Shown in pieces: positions 22,372 to 35,170 of a stretch of DNA of 64,000 bases. Where the stretch lies: positions 12,535,040 through 12,599,039 of the forward strand of contig NC_064042.1 of the NCBI RefSeq assembly GCF_932526225.1, read 5' to 3'. Position 1 is the first letter of the stretch, and each line of letters begins with the position of its first letter. The position numbers were made by a program, and so were the translations under genes. This DNA is from Nematostella vectensis. Its lineage: Eukaryota; Cnidaria; Anthozoa; Actiniaria; Edwardsiidae. The notes under the pieces are model-generated. The model did not search any database. It was not told where the DNA came from and saw nothing but the letters and a program-made list of their open reading frames with translations.

Positions 22372-24752
22372 ATGAAGTTACTTGTCCTGACTGTGCTATG
22401 CTGCATAGCATTGGCAAGTTGTGTTCCTGATGCCCATGATAATGAGGAAGCTAAACCTGCTTCAACTCAAAATGAAGAGCTCTTGCAAGACGCCCCAGAA
22501 GTTGATGAAACCTCTGGAGAAATGACGGAAGGTATGACATCTTAAAACCAGAGTACGTAGACATAGAGGAAACTTTGAAGAAAATAATACTGGAGTTATG
22601 AGATCGAAAAGACAGTAAAGGCTGGGGGCCACATATTCTTGTTTTCTTCTGCCAGAACGTCTAATTCCAATCTAAAGTTAAGGCCGGGCTCTTTTTACTT
22701 CTGGAGCACATTGAGGCCTGAAAATGTTCTTAAAGTATCGGAAAGGAATTACACAAATTTTCCACAATATTTCCACTGTGTTTATTTTATTGATGACTTG
22801 TTTCAGATATCCCAACGGTAGTGGAAGATGATGATGAAAACGAAGAGGATGGAGATGATCGTAGGAGAAATCGTATGTAGAGTTCATTGAAATGAGGGAT
22901 AGGGTTAGGGTAGAGAAGAAAAAAAAATAGATGATGAATAACTAAGTTGCAAAGCAAGGATTTACTTCTTACCTCTTAATTTTATGTCTATAATCTCAGA
23001 GGCGAACATGATATTTCTGAAAAGCTTGGGGGAGAAAACACAAGTGCATATGGCGGGAGTGAAATTTTAGACGGCTACCCTTATATTTTAATCAGACCAA
23101 TCTCATACTGAATTCTGCAAGAAAAAGTTTTATTTGAAGAGACTATAAAAATCTCTGGTGGACTCAGTCAATCCTTGGTTATCACACCTAGTGAAACAGA
23201 GCTACCAGCTGTCACATAATTTGTAGTTTAATTATTTGTACCAAAGGTTTAAAATCGGTTGCTGCTACGGGATGCAATGAAATGTTGATGTGGCAATGTG
23301 ATGATGCTAACTGTCTGTCCTTTTTTAAAAGTTGGGTTGAGCAACAAATGCCTCAAGACACTAGATAAAGGTAGGGTAGATTTTGAGCCACACCGTCAAA
23401 TCACAACTCCCTGGTCAAATTTATCGCAAAAAACTTTAAATGAGAAACGTTACTTATTTGATTTTTTTCCATTAGTTCGTGTGTGTAATAATGCAGGCCG
23501 ACACGGTCACGCGGTAACCAATAAGAAAGAAAAAGACTGCTTTGTTATGTGATTCTCCTTGGCCTTCGTATTTTTCCTCGCCATTTTTTAACGGGTAAAT
23601 TCTAAATGCAATTGAAAAAAATGAATTAAATAGATACGAAGGAGAAACTCATCGTAAAATAAGATAACTGCTTAACAAAATAGGAAGAAGTTATTGACAG
23701 TAAGTTTTCAAAGCTGTTTAATTGAATGACAAGTAGCGAGGTCAGTGTAACGTGATAATTAATCCATTTGACTTGATGTGTTATACAGGAGTCGTAAGGA
23801 TGATGTCGCTTCTAAGCTACGTCAACCGAGAGTTTGGGAAACTCAGAAATCAAGTGAATGCTTGTAACAAAGGTCAGAACACTTTAGAACACAAACAACC
23901 CAAACAAAATTATCAAATTTAACGCACTTACCTTTTCAAATTTGATGCTCATCATTTTTAATCAATTTTGATTAAAAAATGTTTTATTTTATTACACTAG
24001 TTAAAAGGAAAAATTTTAACCTAAAAATAGTTGCGGAACAATTCTATTGGAAAAGTAATTTTCCTCTAAATAAGAGGAAAATAGAGAAGGTACGCCCTGA
24101 TTGCAAAAGAGGTGGAATTGAGGTGAAATGACCCTCTACTACGAAAGCAATGTTGTGAAGTTTCGTAATAATGAAAAATATATATTTCTGTGCTTTTATT
24201 GGTTCATTTGGGTGTTTTTTGGTTATATTTTTTCGATTTTTAAAATTATTAAAATTATTATCACTTCTAATCTCTACAATAGTCAATATATATATATATT
24301 ACATTTTATTTTATATATATATAATATATATTTCATAACAATAAAAAATACCCCGAAATCATATTTCAAGAATTTTTCAGTTAAAAACCTGTTTTTTTAT
24401 ATAGTGGCGATAAGGTAGTTGCGACTGTGTATGTTACTTGTGTATTGCAGCTAACACATGCTTGGGGCGTCCAAGTGTGTTTCGCCTTTGTGAAAATCGC
24501 CAAGGTACTCTACGGTGTCCAAAGGTAAAGGTCATCGTGGTGGCGTACGCGAACTACGGTCGCACGGCTAAAGGAGTGTGCCGGCACAATTCGATAAAAA
24601 ACACTCGTTGCTACTCCAGGAAATCCAAGATCCTTATTCGCAAAGCGTGCCATGGAGAAAACAAATGCGCACTCAATGCGCGTAACTCCGTCTACGGCGA
24701 CCCATGTTATGGTACCTACAAGTACATCGAGGTCCTTTATCACTGCGTCTGA
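22372..24752 (+). CDS. Secreted SUEL/galactose-binding lectin, copy D (complete, four exons)
   Basis: Exons are 22372-22531, 22807-22872, 23789-23872 and 24451-24752. The predicted protein has the same 203-residue layout as the preceding unit. Differences include Thr for Lys in the exon 1 tail (EMTEG boundary), IPTVVE in exon 2, QVNAC for QMNAC in exon 3, PKVKV in the lectin domain and Arg at the variable Cys156 position. YGR, DPC and the conserved cysteines are kept. The alternative intron-2 segment (near 23476-23544) lacks a donor. AATAAA is at 24804-24809. Confidence 0.9.
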
Positions 24753-26374
24753 GGAAGCACGCTGTAATGATTGGTCCTTATCGAGGATGAAAAATGATTG
24801 GTCAATAAAAGATTGAACATTTCAATTGAGTTGGATATTATTCTCCCCTAGCTTCCTCCGGAGGCGTCTCGAGTGATTTTGGGAAAAAGGCTTTTTTTGA
24901 TTTCGGGCTTCCTGTGGCATGTTCAAGTAAGAGTGGGGGCCTGGGTTAGGGGGGAAGGTTTTTCGCCATAGAAACCCAAATTCATAAAAATACTGAAAAA
25001 TTATAAATGGAAAGCAAACTTGCATATGCATATCTTTGTAAAGCTACATTAAAGAAGGCCAATCCCGAGTCCATTTTACGCTCCTGCACAATGCCGACTC
25101 ACGGATAAAGGAACCCATTTCCATCGGCTAATTTAAGCAAGATATTTTTAATAAAATATCATTAATGAGGTGTTACACTTAAATCGTTATTTTGAAGTTT
25201 TCTCAATCTGCTAATAGTAATGAAAAAAACTAGCTGAATTTAAACTAGCTGTTCTAAATAAAAAAAGGAACGACAATCTGGGTATAAGAACTACTTGGCG
25301 GGAGAAATAAAAAAAGATCTGAGCAACTTCAGAAACTTGACAATTCCTATACATGGCATAATTTAAAGTCCTATTTAAGTTCTGCTCTGTGAGCATATTT
25401 TCATGTGCACGCCCTACTGTTCTAAGTAGACCCTATAGCAAAATAAACAATGCATTCATCTGTTATGCTGTATGAGCATTCAATTAATGTCAAATTAAGG
25501 CATAATTTAAAGTCCTATTTACGTTCTGCACTGTGAGCATATTTTTATGTGCACGCCCTACTGTTCTAAGTAGACCCTATAGCAAAAAAAACAATGCATT
25601 CATCTGTTATGCTGTATGAGCATTCAATTAAGGTATCAGCTGCATATGTTTCTCTATATTATAGATATAGAAAGAGCATCTATCTCAGTTAGCCGATGGT
25701 GAAGAAAGCAGCTAGCCTAAATTTAAGCTAACTGTGCTAAATTAAAAACGCCATAACCTGGATAAAAATAATACTTAGCAGGAGAAATAAGATAACACTT
25801 GACCAACTTTAGAAACTTTACAAACAACACCGATACGTGACATAACTTAAAGTCCTATTTACGTTCTGCACTGTGAATATATTTTTCGCGTGCACGCCCG
25901 ACTGGTCTAAGTAGAACTTAAAACAAAGTAACAATGCATTCATCTGTTATGCTGTATGAGCACCCAATTAAGTTCTCTGCTGCAGATTCCTCTCGATAGT
26001 ACAGAAAGCATCTATCTGAATCTGCCGATATCAATAAAAAAATAACTAGCTAAATTACACTAGCAGTGCTTGGCGGGAGAAATAAGAACAACTTCAGAAT
26101 CTCGACCATTCCGATAATGACCTATTTACGTTCTGCACTATGAACATATCTTTCGTAAGTATCCCCTACTGGTCTAAGTAGACCTTTAAACAAAGAAACA
26201 ATGCATTCCTCATTATGCATTCCTTTTATGCGCTAAGAAACCCCCTTAGGGAGTATTTGTGCCTGATAGCATAAAGGGATCCAGCTCAAGACTTATTTGT
26301 CAATCTGACGAAATACATCCCAAGTAAAGATTCTCCAGAACAGCTCTTGACAGCCGGTAGACTACTCAAGCAAC
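24753..26374. repeat. Lectin-unit spacer between copies D and E
   Basis: Layout and sequence are nearly identical to the preceding spacer, ending with the promoter-proximal block and CATAAAG box near 26270. No gene is seen. Confidence 0.75.
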
Positions 26375-28753
26375 ATGAAGTTACTTGTCCTGACTGTGCT
26401 ATGCTGCATAGCATTGGCAAGTTGTGTTCCTGATGCCCATGATAATGAGGAAGCTAAACCTGCTTCAACTCAAAATGAAGAGCTCTTGCAAGACGCCCCA
26501 GAAGTTGATGAAACCTCTAAAGAAATGACGGAAGGTATGACATCTTAAAACCAGAGTACGTAGACATAGAGGAAACTTTGAAGAAAATAATACTGGAGTT
26601 ATGAGATCGAAAAGACAGTAAAGGCTGGTGGCCACATATTCTTGTTTTCTTCTGCCAGAACGTCTAATTCCAATCTAAAGTTAAGGCCGGGCTCTTTTTA
26701 CTTCTGGAGCACATTAAGGCCTGAAAATGTTCTTAAAGTATCGGAAAGGAATTAAACAAATTTTTCACAATATTTCCACTGTGTTTATTTTATTGGTGAT
26801 TTGTTCCAGATATCCCAACGGAAGTGGAAGATGATGATGAAAACGAAGAGGATGGAGGTGATCGTAGGAGAAATCGTATGTAGAGTTCATTGAAATGAGG
26901 GATAGGGTTAGGGTAGGGAAGAAAAAAAATAGATGATGAATAACTAAGTTGCAAAGCAAGGATTTACTTCTTATCTCTTACTTTTATGTCTATAATCTCA
27001 GAGGCGAACATGATATTTCTGAAAAGCTTGGGGGAGAAAACACAAGTAGCATATGGCGGGAGTGAAATTTTAGACGGCTACCCTTATATTTTAATCAGAC
27101 CAATCCCATACTGAATTCTGCAAGAAAAAGTTTTATTAGAAGAGACTATAAGAGTCTCTGGTGGACTCAGTCAATCCTTGGTTATCACACCTAGTGAAAC
27201 AGCGCTACCATCTGTCACATAATTTGTAGTTTAAGTATTTGTACCAAAGGTTTAAAATCGGTTGCTGCTACGGGATGCAATGAAATGTTGATGTGGCAAT
27301 GTGATGATGCTAACTGTCTGTCCTTTTTTAAAAGTTGGGTTGAGCAACAAATGCCTCAAGACACTCGATAAAGGTAGGGTAGATTTTGAGCCACACCGTC
27401 AAATCACAACTCCCTGGTCAAATTTATCGCAAAAAACTTTAAATGAGAAACGTTACTTATTTGATTTTTTTCCATTAGTTCGTGTGTGTAATAATGCAGG
27501 CCGACACGGTCACGCGGTAACCAATAAGAAAGAAAAAGACTGCTTTGTTATGTGATTCTCCTTGGCCTTCGTATTTTTCTTCGCCATTTTTTAACGGGTA
27601 AATTCTAAATGCAATTGAAAAAAATGAATTAAATAGATACGAAGGAGAAACTCATCGTAAAATAAGATAACTGCTTAACAAAATAGGAAGAAGTTATTGA
27701 CAGTAAGTTTTCAAAGCTGTTTAATTGAATGACAAGTAACGAGCTCAGTGTAACGTGATAATTAATCCATTTGACTTGATGTGTTATACAGGAGTCGTAA
27801 GGATGATGTCGCTTCTAAGCTACGTCAACCGAGAGTTTGGGAAACTCAGAAATCAAGTGAATGCTTGTAACAAAGGTCAGAACACTTTAGAACACAAACA
27901 ACCCAAACAAAATTATCAAATTTAACGCACTTACCTTTTCAAATTTGATGCTCATCATTTTTAATCAATTTTGATTAAAAAATGTTTTATTTTATTACAC
28001 TAGTTAAAAGGAAACATTTTAACCTAAAAATAATTGCGGAACAATTCTATTGGAAAAGTAATTTTCCTCTAAATAAGAGGAAAATAGAGAAGGTACGCCC
28101 TGATTGCAAAAGAGTTGGAATTGAGGTGAAATGACCCTCTACTACGAAAGCAATGTTGTGAAGTTTCGTAATAATGAAAAATATATATTTCGGTGCTTTT
28201 ATTGGTTCATTTGGGTGTTTTTTGGTTATTTTCTTTCGATTTTTAAAATTATTTCTATCACTTGTAATCTCTACAATAGTCAATATATATTTATTACATT
28301 TTATTTTATATATATATAATATATATATATATTTCATAACAATAAAAAATACCCCGAAATCATATTTCAAGAATTTTTCAGTTAAAAACCTGTTTTTTTA
28401 TATAGTGGCGATAAGGTAGTTGCGACTGTGTATGTTACTTGTGTATTGCAGCTAACACGTGCTTGGGGCGTCCAAGTGTGTTTCGCCTTTGTGAAAATCG
28501 CCAAGGTACTCTACGGTGTCCAAAGGAAAAGGTCATCGTCGTGGCGTACGCGAACTACGGCCGCACGGCTAAAGAAGTGTGCCGACACAATTCGATAAAA
28601 ACCACTTGTTGCTACTCCAGGAAATCCAAGATACTTATTCGCAAAGCGTGCCATGGAGAAAACAAATGCGCACTCAATGCGCGTAACTCCGTCTACGGCG
28701 ACCCATGTTATGGTACCTACAAGTACATCGAGGTCCTTTATCACTGCGTCTGA
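26375..28753 (+). CDS. Secreted SUEL/galactose-binding lectin, copy E (complete, four exons)
   Basis: Exons are 26375-26534, 26810-26875, 27792-27875 and 28452-28753. The same 203-residue plan is kept: signal peptide, acidic pro-region, tribasic RRR, linker and one SUEL domain. Distinct changes are SKEMTE at the exon 1 end, EDGGDDR in exon 2, PKEKV and TAKEVCRH in the lectin domain. It carries the extra Cys156 (TTCCY). AATAAA is at 28805-28810. All splice borders are GT-AG. Confidence 0.9.
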
Positions 28754-29987
28754 GTAAGCACGCTGTAATGATTGGTCCTTATCGAGGATGAAAAATGATT
28801 GGTCAATAAAAGAGTGAACATATCAATTGAGTTGGATATTATTCTCCCCTGGCCTCCTCCGGAGGCGTCTCGAGTGATTTGGGAAAAAAGGCGTTTTTCG
28901 ATTTCGGGCTTCCTGTGGTATGTTCAAGTAAGAGTGGGGGCCTGGGTTAGGGGGGAAGGTTTTTCGCCATAGAAACCCAAATTCATAAAAATACTGAAAA
29001 ATTATAAATGGAAAGCAAACTTGCATATGCATATCTTTGTAAAGCTACATTAAAGAAGGCCAATCCCGAGTCCATTTTACGCTCCTGCACAATGCCGACT
29101 CACGCATAAAGGAACCCATTTCCATCGGCTAATTTAAGCAAGATATTTTTAATAAAATATCATTAATGAGGTTTAACACTTTAATCGTTATTTTGAAGTT
29201 TTCTCAATCTGATAATAGTCATGAAAGAAACTAGCTGAATTTAAACTAGCTGTGCTGAATAAAAAAAGGAACGACAATCTGGGTATAAGAACTACTTGGC
29301 GGGAGAAATAAAAAAAGATCTGAGCAACTTCAGAAACTTGACAATTCCTATACATGGCATAATTTAAAGTCCTTTTTACGTTCTGCACTGTGAGCATATT
29401 TCCATGTGCACGCCCTACTGTTCTAGGTAGACCCTATAGCAAAAAAAAAACAATGCATTCATCTGTTATGCTGTATGAGCATTCAATAAAGGTCAAATTA
29501 AGGCATAATTTAAAGTCCTATTTACGTTCTGCACTGTGTGCATATTTTCATGTGCACGCCCTACTGTTCTAAGTAGACCCTATAGCAAAAAAACAAAAAC
29601 AAAACAAACAATGCATTCATCTGTTATGCTGTATGAGCATTCAATTAAGGTCTCAGCTGCATATGTTTCTCTATAGTATAGATATAGAAAGAGTATCTAT
29701 CTCAGTTTGTCGATGGTAAAGAAAGCAGCTAGCCTAAATTTAAGCTAAATGTGCTAAATAAAAAACGCCATAACCTGGATAAAAATAATACTTAGCAGGA
29801 GAAATAAGATAACACTTGACCAACCTAAGAAACTTTACAAACAACACCGATACGTGACATAACTTAAAGTCCTATTTACGTTCTGCACTGTGAATATATT
29901 TTTCGCGTGCACGCCCGACTGGTCTAAGTAGAACTTAAAACAAAGTAACAATGCATTCTCTGTTATGCTGTATGAGCACCCAATTAA
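28754..29987. repeat. Lectin-unit spacer, interrupted by TTAA element
   Basis: 3' flank and sub-blocks as in other units, running to CACCCAATTAA, where the element at 29988 inserted. The rest of this spacer resumes at 34269. No gene is seen. Confidence 0.8.
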
Positions 29988-30975
29988 GTGCACCAGTCCC
30001 TTAGATTCAACTGAGGAGTTCCAAATACGAAATTTCAAAATCGCCCAAAATTGGTTTAAAGTTAGCCCCTGGTTCTCTTATCATGGTAAAAAAGTTTGAG
30101 TTACAAACAATAAATATTTTTCGAGAAAAACCGAATTTACGATTTTGCCTATAAAATCGTCGATTTGGGGGCATTTTTCACCTTTCAAACAAAACCGTAA
30201 AATTCTATCTAAATATAGGCGGAATTTAAAAAAGCGCTACAAATCCTTAGAAAGGAGTGGATAAGGTATAAAACGAGTGGTTTCTTTACATTTTCCGGCA
30301 AGAAAAAATATATTTTATTGCTGTCTAAACATGTCAACAAAAAACGTCGACTAAAATATTAGTCTAAATTAGGGGCTTATAAATCCAATGGTACGTGGAT
30401 TTTCGCAGAAATTTTGCACTTTGAGCAAAGATTGGTGTTATTTCTTTCGATTCAGCAAATAAAAAATTGGGGGAATCAAATTCCCGAATTATAATGAGGC
30501 CGAGCGCAACCCCATGTCGAGCTCAAATAACACACGATTTTCTTGACAGCCGTCTTTATTAGATACACATACCTGTTTGTACGGAAGACAAATCACAGAA
30601 AATAAACTCTATCCTTGCTGTATTCTTATTTTAGATGCTGTATAATAGTCTTGGTTCATCCTTGGAAGCTACTGGAAGTCAATAAAGACATTACAATGAA
30701 AAATATTTGCTATTTTGTACATACTTCAGTTCAGAACGCCTGCCGGAATGGCAAACTTTGAAGGATTTGTTTGGGTTTTAAAGTTTCTTTACGCTTCATT
30801 GAAGTAAATGATATTCAAGCACATCAGTTTTTACCTTCTGCCAAGAGGTTTCTAGGGATAAGGCCGATTTGTAAGATTAATTTCAATGCAAAGTCAAGTA
30901 CTTGAACACGAGTCTGGTTTCAAGTGACAACAACTGATCAGCGGTCTGCCAGATGAGAATGCGTGACTTTCCACA
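29988..30975 (+). repeat. Left arm of long inverted repeat
   Basis: It pairs with 33290-34268 on the opposite strand. Shared landmarks include AATACGAAATTTCAAAATCG near the end, CCCATGTCGAGCTCAAATAA near 30513 and the CGCCTGCCGGAATGGCAAA motif near 30738. Confidence 0.85.
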
Positions 30976-31997
30976 GGTATCCTAATCCCCATAAGAACAG
31001 ACAGTTTAGAGTCTTAGTCTTTCTTTATTAGAAAACCATATTTGATAAGAAGTCGATATCATGTCTTGTTTGTCTGTTTTTAAAAACATCTGATGATTTG
31101 GTAAAGAACTTAGGCGTAAGAGTAAAAATTGTATACGTATTTACGTTTATCTGCATATTAGTTGTGTGCTCATGAGCACTGCTTGATTACTGCTGAAATT
31201 GTATCAATAATGGGAGCGGGTCTCTGTAAAATGCAGACCGGACCTTCACAGACCTCGGCGGACCGGTTTTATTTATTTATTAGATAAAATAATAAAAATG
31301 TCGACAAAGAAAAAAAGCTTGCTTACATTTTGCGTGGGAGTCCTTAGGGCAAGTGTGCCGTTGTTGCGGGGCGCCGGTGGGACAGAGTTTCTTTTTCATT
31401 AAGGACTTTGCGCAAAATTTCCGACTTGCTCTAGGTGACTGAAGTAGTTTAAAAATCGGTAGCTGGGAAATCGGCAACTACCGTGAGAATAGTGACTTTA
31501 AATGGGCTGCTTCGCTACTTTGTAGCAAGAGAAAACAAATATCACTCTGTCCAAACACTGAGCTGTCAGTTAACTCAATGGAAACTGTTGATTGCCGTTA
31601 GAACAGTAACCCTCTATTGGCTACTTCCCTGCATTGTATTAAGAAGAAAACAAAAGCCGCTATGCACAAGCACAATCGTAGATTGCCGTGAAAACAGTAA
31701 CTTGTTATTGGCTACTTTGCTTGATATAACAAGACCAACAACTGTGCAATGCCAACAAGATTGCCTGGAAAAGGGTTACAAATTCAGTTGGAGCTTGCGA
31801 CAGATTGAATGAACATGTCTATGATTCCGCTACAGGCGACGATCTACTCCCCGTGTTTGAGAGGTAAAATAATACTTTCGCTAAACGAAAGATATAATGC
31901 TAATTGACATTGTTTTAATGCGAGGGATGTTTTAGCCTGTGAGCAAGTCTGTACTTTTGCGCAAAATCCGAAATAAAAAAGAAATCTCCGTCGCATA

Positions 31998-32029
31998 CCC
32001 CCCCCCCCCCCCCCCCCCCACACACACAC
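31998..32029. repeat. Poly-C run followed by CA repeat
   Basis: Twenty-two C are followed by alternating CA for about ten bases. Length is prone to sequencing and assembly error. Confidence 0.9.
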
Positions 32030-32570
32030 AACATCGACACACACATAAATTAATATCAGAATATAAGGAAAGCTGAGGTGCGTGATAAAGAAGTCAATTC
32101 TACCAAACGGGAGTTGAGTTGAAATAGGGACTCCCCAAAATATGTTCAGAGAACAAGCAAAATGCAGTCCCGTACCCAGGGGGGGAGGAGGGGAAGCTGG
32201 GGGTGCGAACGCATCCCCCCACAACGGCCGAAGGTCTTTCGGTTCCCAATGGAAGTGCTATTTGTAGACAAAACTATAAAGCATAAGCTAAATAACCCTG
32301 GTACGTAGCCAAATCCGACGATAAAAGTCCCGTAAAGATACTGCAAAGGCATAAAAAATCTCTCTTTGTTCTTTCGGGGGTAGTCAGATTTTTATTAGAG
32401 AACTCATTTTACTCGTCGTCGCTTTACTCGTTCCCCTCTCAGAACAGCCGAATTCCGAGCTACGAACAAGCAACCATTGCCTGGGCTACCTGTGATTACA
32501 TTTGCGTTTCAAGAGTCACCTACGCGCGGGCTTAACAAATACTCCGGTCGTTAAATCATGATTCACTTAC

Positions 32571-32757
32571 CAGCTCTAGCAAGAAGAAGTTCAAACTCAG
32601 TTTGAAGAGACTTGTCTGATATGTTAAGCAGCTTCTTTTGTCCATGAATATCCTTGTTACAGTCTTTCAGAAGAACGCATTTTGAATTGCTCGAGCAATC
32701 GACACTAGGGCCACAAGGAGCACCCACGCAAACAGTGTAATCACAGGTAGTCATGAT
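32571..32757 (-). other. Possible captured host exon (Cys-rich start, GTAAGT donor)
   Basis: An open frame starts MTTCDYTVCVGAPCG with CSSNSKC following. It runs through a polar helix (SDKSLQTEFELLLARAG) and ends directly at GTAAGT, a consensus donor. This could be a first exon of a host gene carried in the element, or the N-terminus of a lost transposase. I do not recognise it. Confidence 0.3.
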
Positions 32758-33067
32758 CAAGAAAAATATCAAGCATCATCTGATTTACAATTCTAGCTTG
32801 CCTGATTTTATAAGAAGCAGATTAATGGGATCTCTTTGTGTTGCCCTAAAGCCTTTTGTGGCTGACGGAGGTGTTACTGTAACAGGATGCCGCTTTGAGG
32901 GAGTGTGACAATTCTTCCAGCTCATGCCCTTATGTCAACGAAGCATGTTTGCTTGTGGTATTTGTGTTTTATTCTTCGATTGGTGTTTTCTATCTAGAAT
33001 TACGCTTTCACAACGTAGGCGAGCCAGCTGGGAAGAGATATCTCATACTTTCGGGTGATGTCCTGCT

Positions 33068-33099
33068 GCAAGAGACCATGATACATCATGGTCTCTTGC
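33068..33099. repeat. Perfect 14-bp inverted repeat with 4-base loop
   Basis: GCAAGAGACCATGA (33068-33081) pairs exactly with TCATGGTCTCTTGC (33086-33099) around loop TACA. It sits inside the TTAA element. Confidence 0.85.
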
Positions 33100-33289
33100 C
33101 TGCTGTGAGTGACACGATAATGTCAAGTAGCGCATACGCATATACATATCCCATATTAATTTTTGAAATAATTTTGGCATCATTAATATGTTTTTTTTAG
33201 AATGAAGAACATAAAATAAGAAACAATCTAAAATATAAAAACTGCAAGCCGACTAGTTGAACTATTCTTTATATCGGGTTTCCTTTGGA

Positions 33290-34268
33290 AATTCACGCAT
33301 TCTCATCTGGTAGACCGCTGATCAGTTGTCATCTGAAACCAGACTCGTGTTCAAGTACTTGACCTTTGCATTGAAATTAATCTCATAAATCGGCCTTTTT
33401 CCCAGAAACATCTTGGGAGAAGGTAAGAACTGACGTACTTGAATATCTTTTACTTTAATGGAGCGTAAAGAAACTTTAAAACCCAAACAAATCCTTCAAA
33501 GTTTTCCATTCCGGCAGGCGTTCTTAACTGAAATCTGTACAAAATAGCAAATATTTTTCATTGTAATGTCTTTGTTGACTTCCAGTAACTTCCAAGAATG
33601 AACCAAGACAATTATACAGCATCTGAGATTAGTATACAGCAAGGGTAGAGTTTATTTTCTGTGATTTGTCTCCTGTTCAAACAGGTATGTGTATCTAATA
33701 AAGACGGCTGTTAAAAAAATCGCGTGTTATTTGAGCTCGACATGGGGTTGCGTTCGGCTTCATTATAATTCGGGAATTTGATTCCCCAATTTTTGTCTTT
33801 GCTGAATCGAAAGAAATAACACCAATCTTTGCTCAAAGTGCAAAATTTCTGCGAAAATCCATGTACCATCGGTTTTATAAGCCCCTAATTTAGACTATTA
33901 TTCAAGTCGACATTTTTTATTGACATGTTTAGACAGCAATAAAATATATTTTTTTTGCCGGAAAAAGTAAAGAAACCACTCGATTTATACCTTATCAACT
34001 CCTTTCTAAGGATCTGTATCGCTATTTTTAATTCCGCGTATATTTAAAGAATATTTTGCGATTTTTTACGCAAGGTGAAAAATGCCCCCAAATCGGCGAT
34101 TTTATAGGCAAAATCGTAAATTCGGAATTTCTCGAAAAATATTTAATGTATGTAACTCAAACTTTTTAACTATGATAAGGGAACCAGGGGCTAACTTTAA
34201 ACCAATTTTGAGCGATTTTGAAATTTCGTATTTGGAACTCCTCAGTTGAATCTAAGGGACTGATGCAC
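33290..34268 (-). repeat. Right arm of long inverted repeat
   Basis: This is the inverted counterpart of 29988-30975, with scattered substitutions and small indels. Both arms have therefore diverged since insertion. Confidence 0.85.
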
Positions 34269-34677
34269 TCAAGTTTTCTGCTGCAGATTCTTCTCGATAG
34301 TACAGAAAGCATCTATCTGAATCTGCCGATATCAATGAAAAAAACAACTAGCTAAATTACACTAGCAGTGCTTGGCGGGAGAAATAAGAACAACTTCAGA
34401 ATCTCGGCCATTCCGATAATGACCTATTTACGTTCTGCACTATCAACATATCTTTCGTAAGTATCCCCTACTGGTCTAAGTAGACCTTTAAACAAAGAGA
34501 CAAAGCATTCCTCATTATGAATTCTTTTTATGCGCTAAGAAACCCCCTTAGGGAGTATTTGTGCCTGATAGCATAAAAAGGATCTAGTTCAAGAATTATT
34601 TGTCAATCGGACGAAACACATCCCAAGTAAAAAACTTCCAGAACAACTCTTGACAGCCGGTAGACTACTCAAGCAAC
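34269..34677. repeat. Remainder of lectin spacer with promoter-proximal block
   Basis: Continues the interrupted spacer from the CTGCTGCAGATTC motif to the TATA-like box near 34572 and the start codon of copy F at 34678. Confidence 0.75.
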
Positions 34678-35170
34678 ATGAAGTTACTTGTCCTGACTGT
34701 GCTATGCTGCATAGCATTGGCAAGTTGTGTTCCTGATGCCCATGATAATGAGGAAGCTAAACCTGCTTCAACTCAAAATGAAGAGCTCTTGCAAGACGCC
34801 CCAGAAGTTGATGAAACCTCTAAAGAAATGACGGGAGGTATGACATCTTGAAACCAGAGTATGTAGACATAGAGGAAACTTTAAAGAAGATAATACTGGA
34901 GTTATGAGATCGAAAAGACAGTAAAGGCTGGGGTCCACATATTCTTGTTTTCTTCTGCCAGAACGTCTAATTCCAATCTAAAGTTAAGGCCGGGCTCTTT
35001 TTACTTCTGGAGCACATTAAGCCCTGATGAAAATATTTTTAAAGTATAGGAAAGAATTACACAAATATTTCCACTGTGTTTATTTTATTGGTGATTTGTT
35101 TCAGATATCCCAACGGAAGTGGAAGATGATGATGAAAACGAAGAGGATGGAGATGATCGTAGGAGAAATC
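34678..35170 (+). pseudogene. SUEL lectin gene, copy F, exons 1 and 2 only
   Basis: Exon 1 (34678-34837) and exon 2 (35105-35170) are intact with donors GTATGAC and GTATGTAG. Intron 2 is cut at about 35483 (GGTTATCAC), and the sequence jumps to the 3' flank of a unit (GCAAACTTATATGCATATG). Exons 3 and 4 are lost. The nearest exon 4 (47521) lies beyond the 11-kb element and is itself broken. Confidence 0.8.

Larger units (their letters stand above)
30976..33289. other. Central unique region of the TTAA element
   Basis: About 2.3 kb without a recognisable transposase. It holds a 22-C run (31998-32019) followed by (CA)5, a possible captured exon on the minus strand (32571-32757), a perfect 14-bp-stem hairpin at 33068-33099 and otherwise AT-rich sequence. 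Confidence 0.6.
29988..34268. mobile_element. TTAA-targeted DNA element with about 1-kb terminal inverted repeats
   Basis: The ends GTGCACCAGTCCCTTAG (left) and its inverted match reading GTGCATCAGTCCCTTAG (right) are perfect but for one base. Flanks are TTAA (29984-29987) and TCAA (34269-34272). In intact units the host reads CAATTAAGTTCTC, so the TSD is TTAA with one later substitution. The inverted arms extend from 29988 to about 30975 and from about 33290 to 34268. TTAA targeting is typical of piggyBac and Kolobok, but no transposase is visible in the central 2.3 kb. It is therefore a non-autonomous, foldback-like element. Confidence 0.85.

Noticed and set aside
23298-23552. 84-codon frame in intron 2, conserved in several units
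   Set aside because: It begins and runs through intron sequence and spans the candidate acceptor. Conservation reflects near-identity of whole units. Only the phase-compatible 69-base segment is reported.
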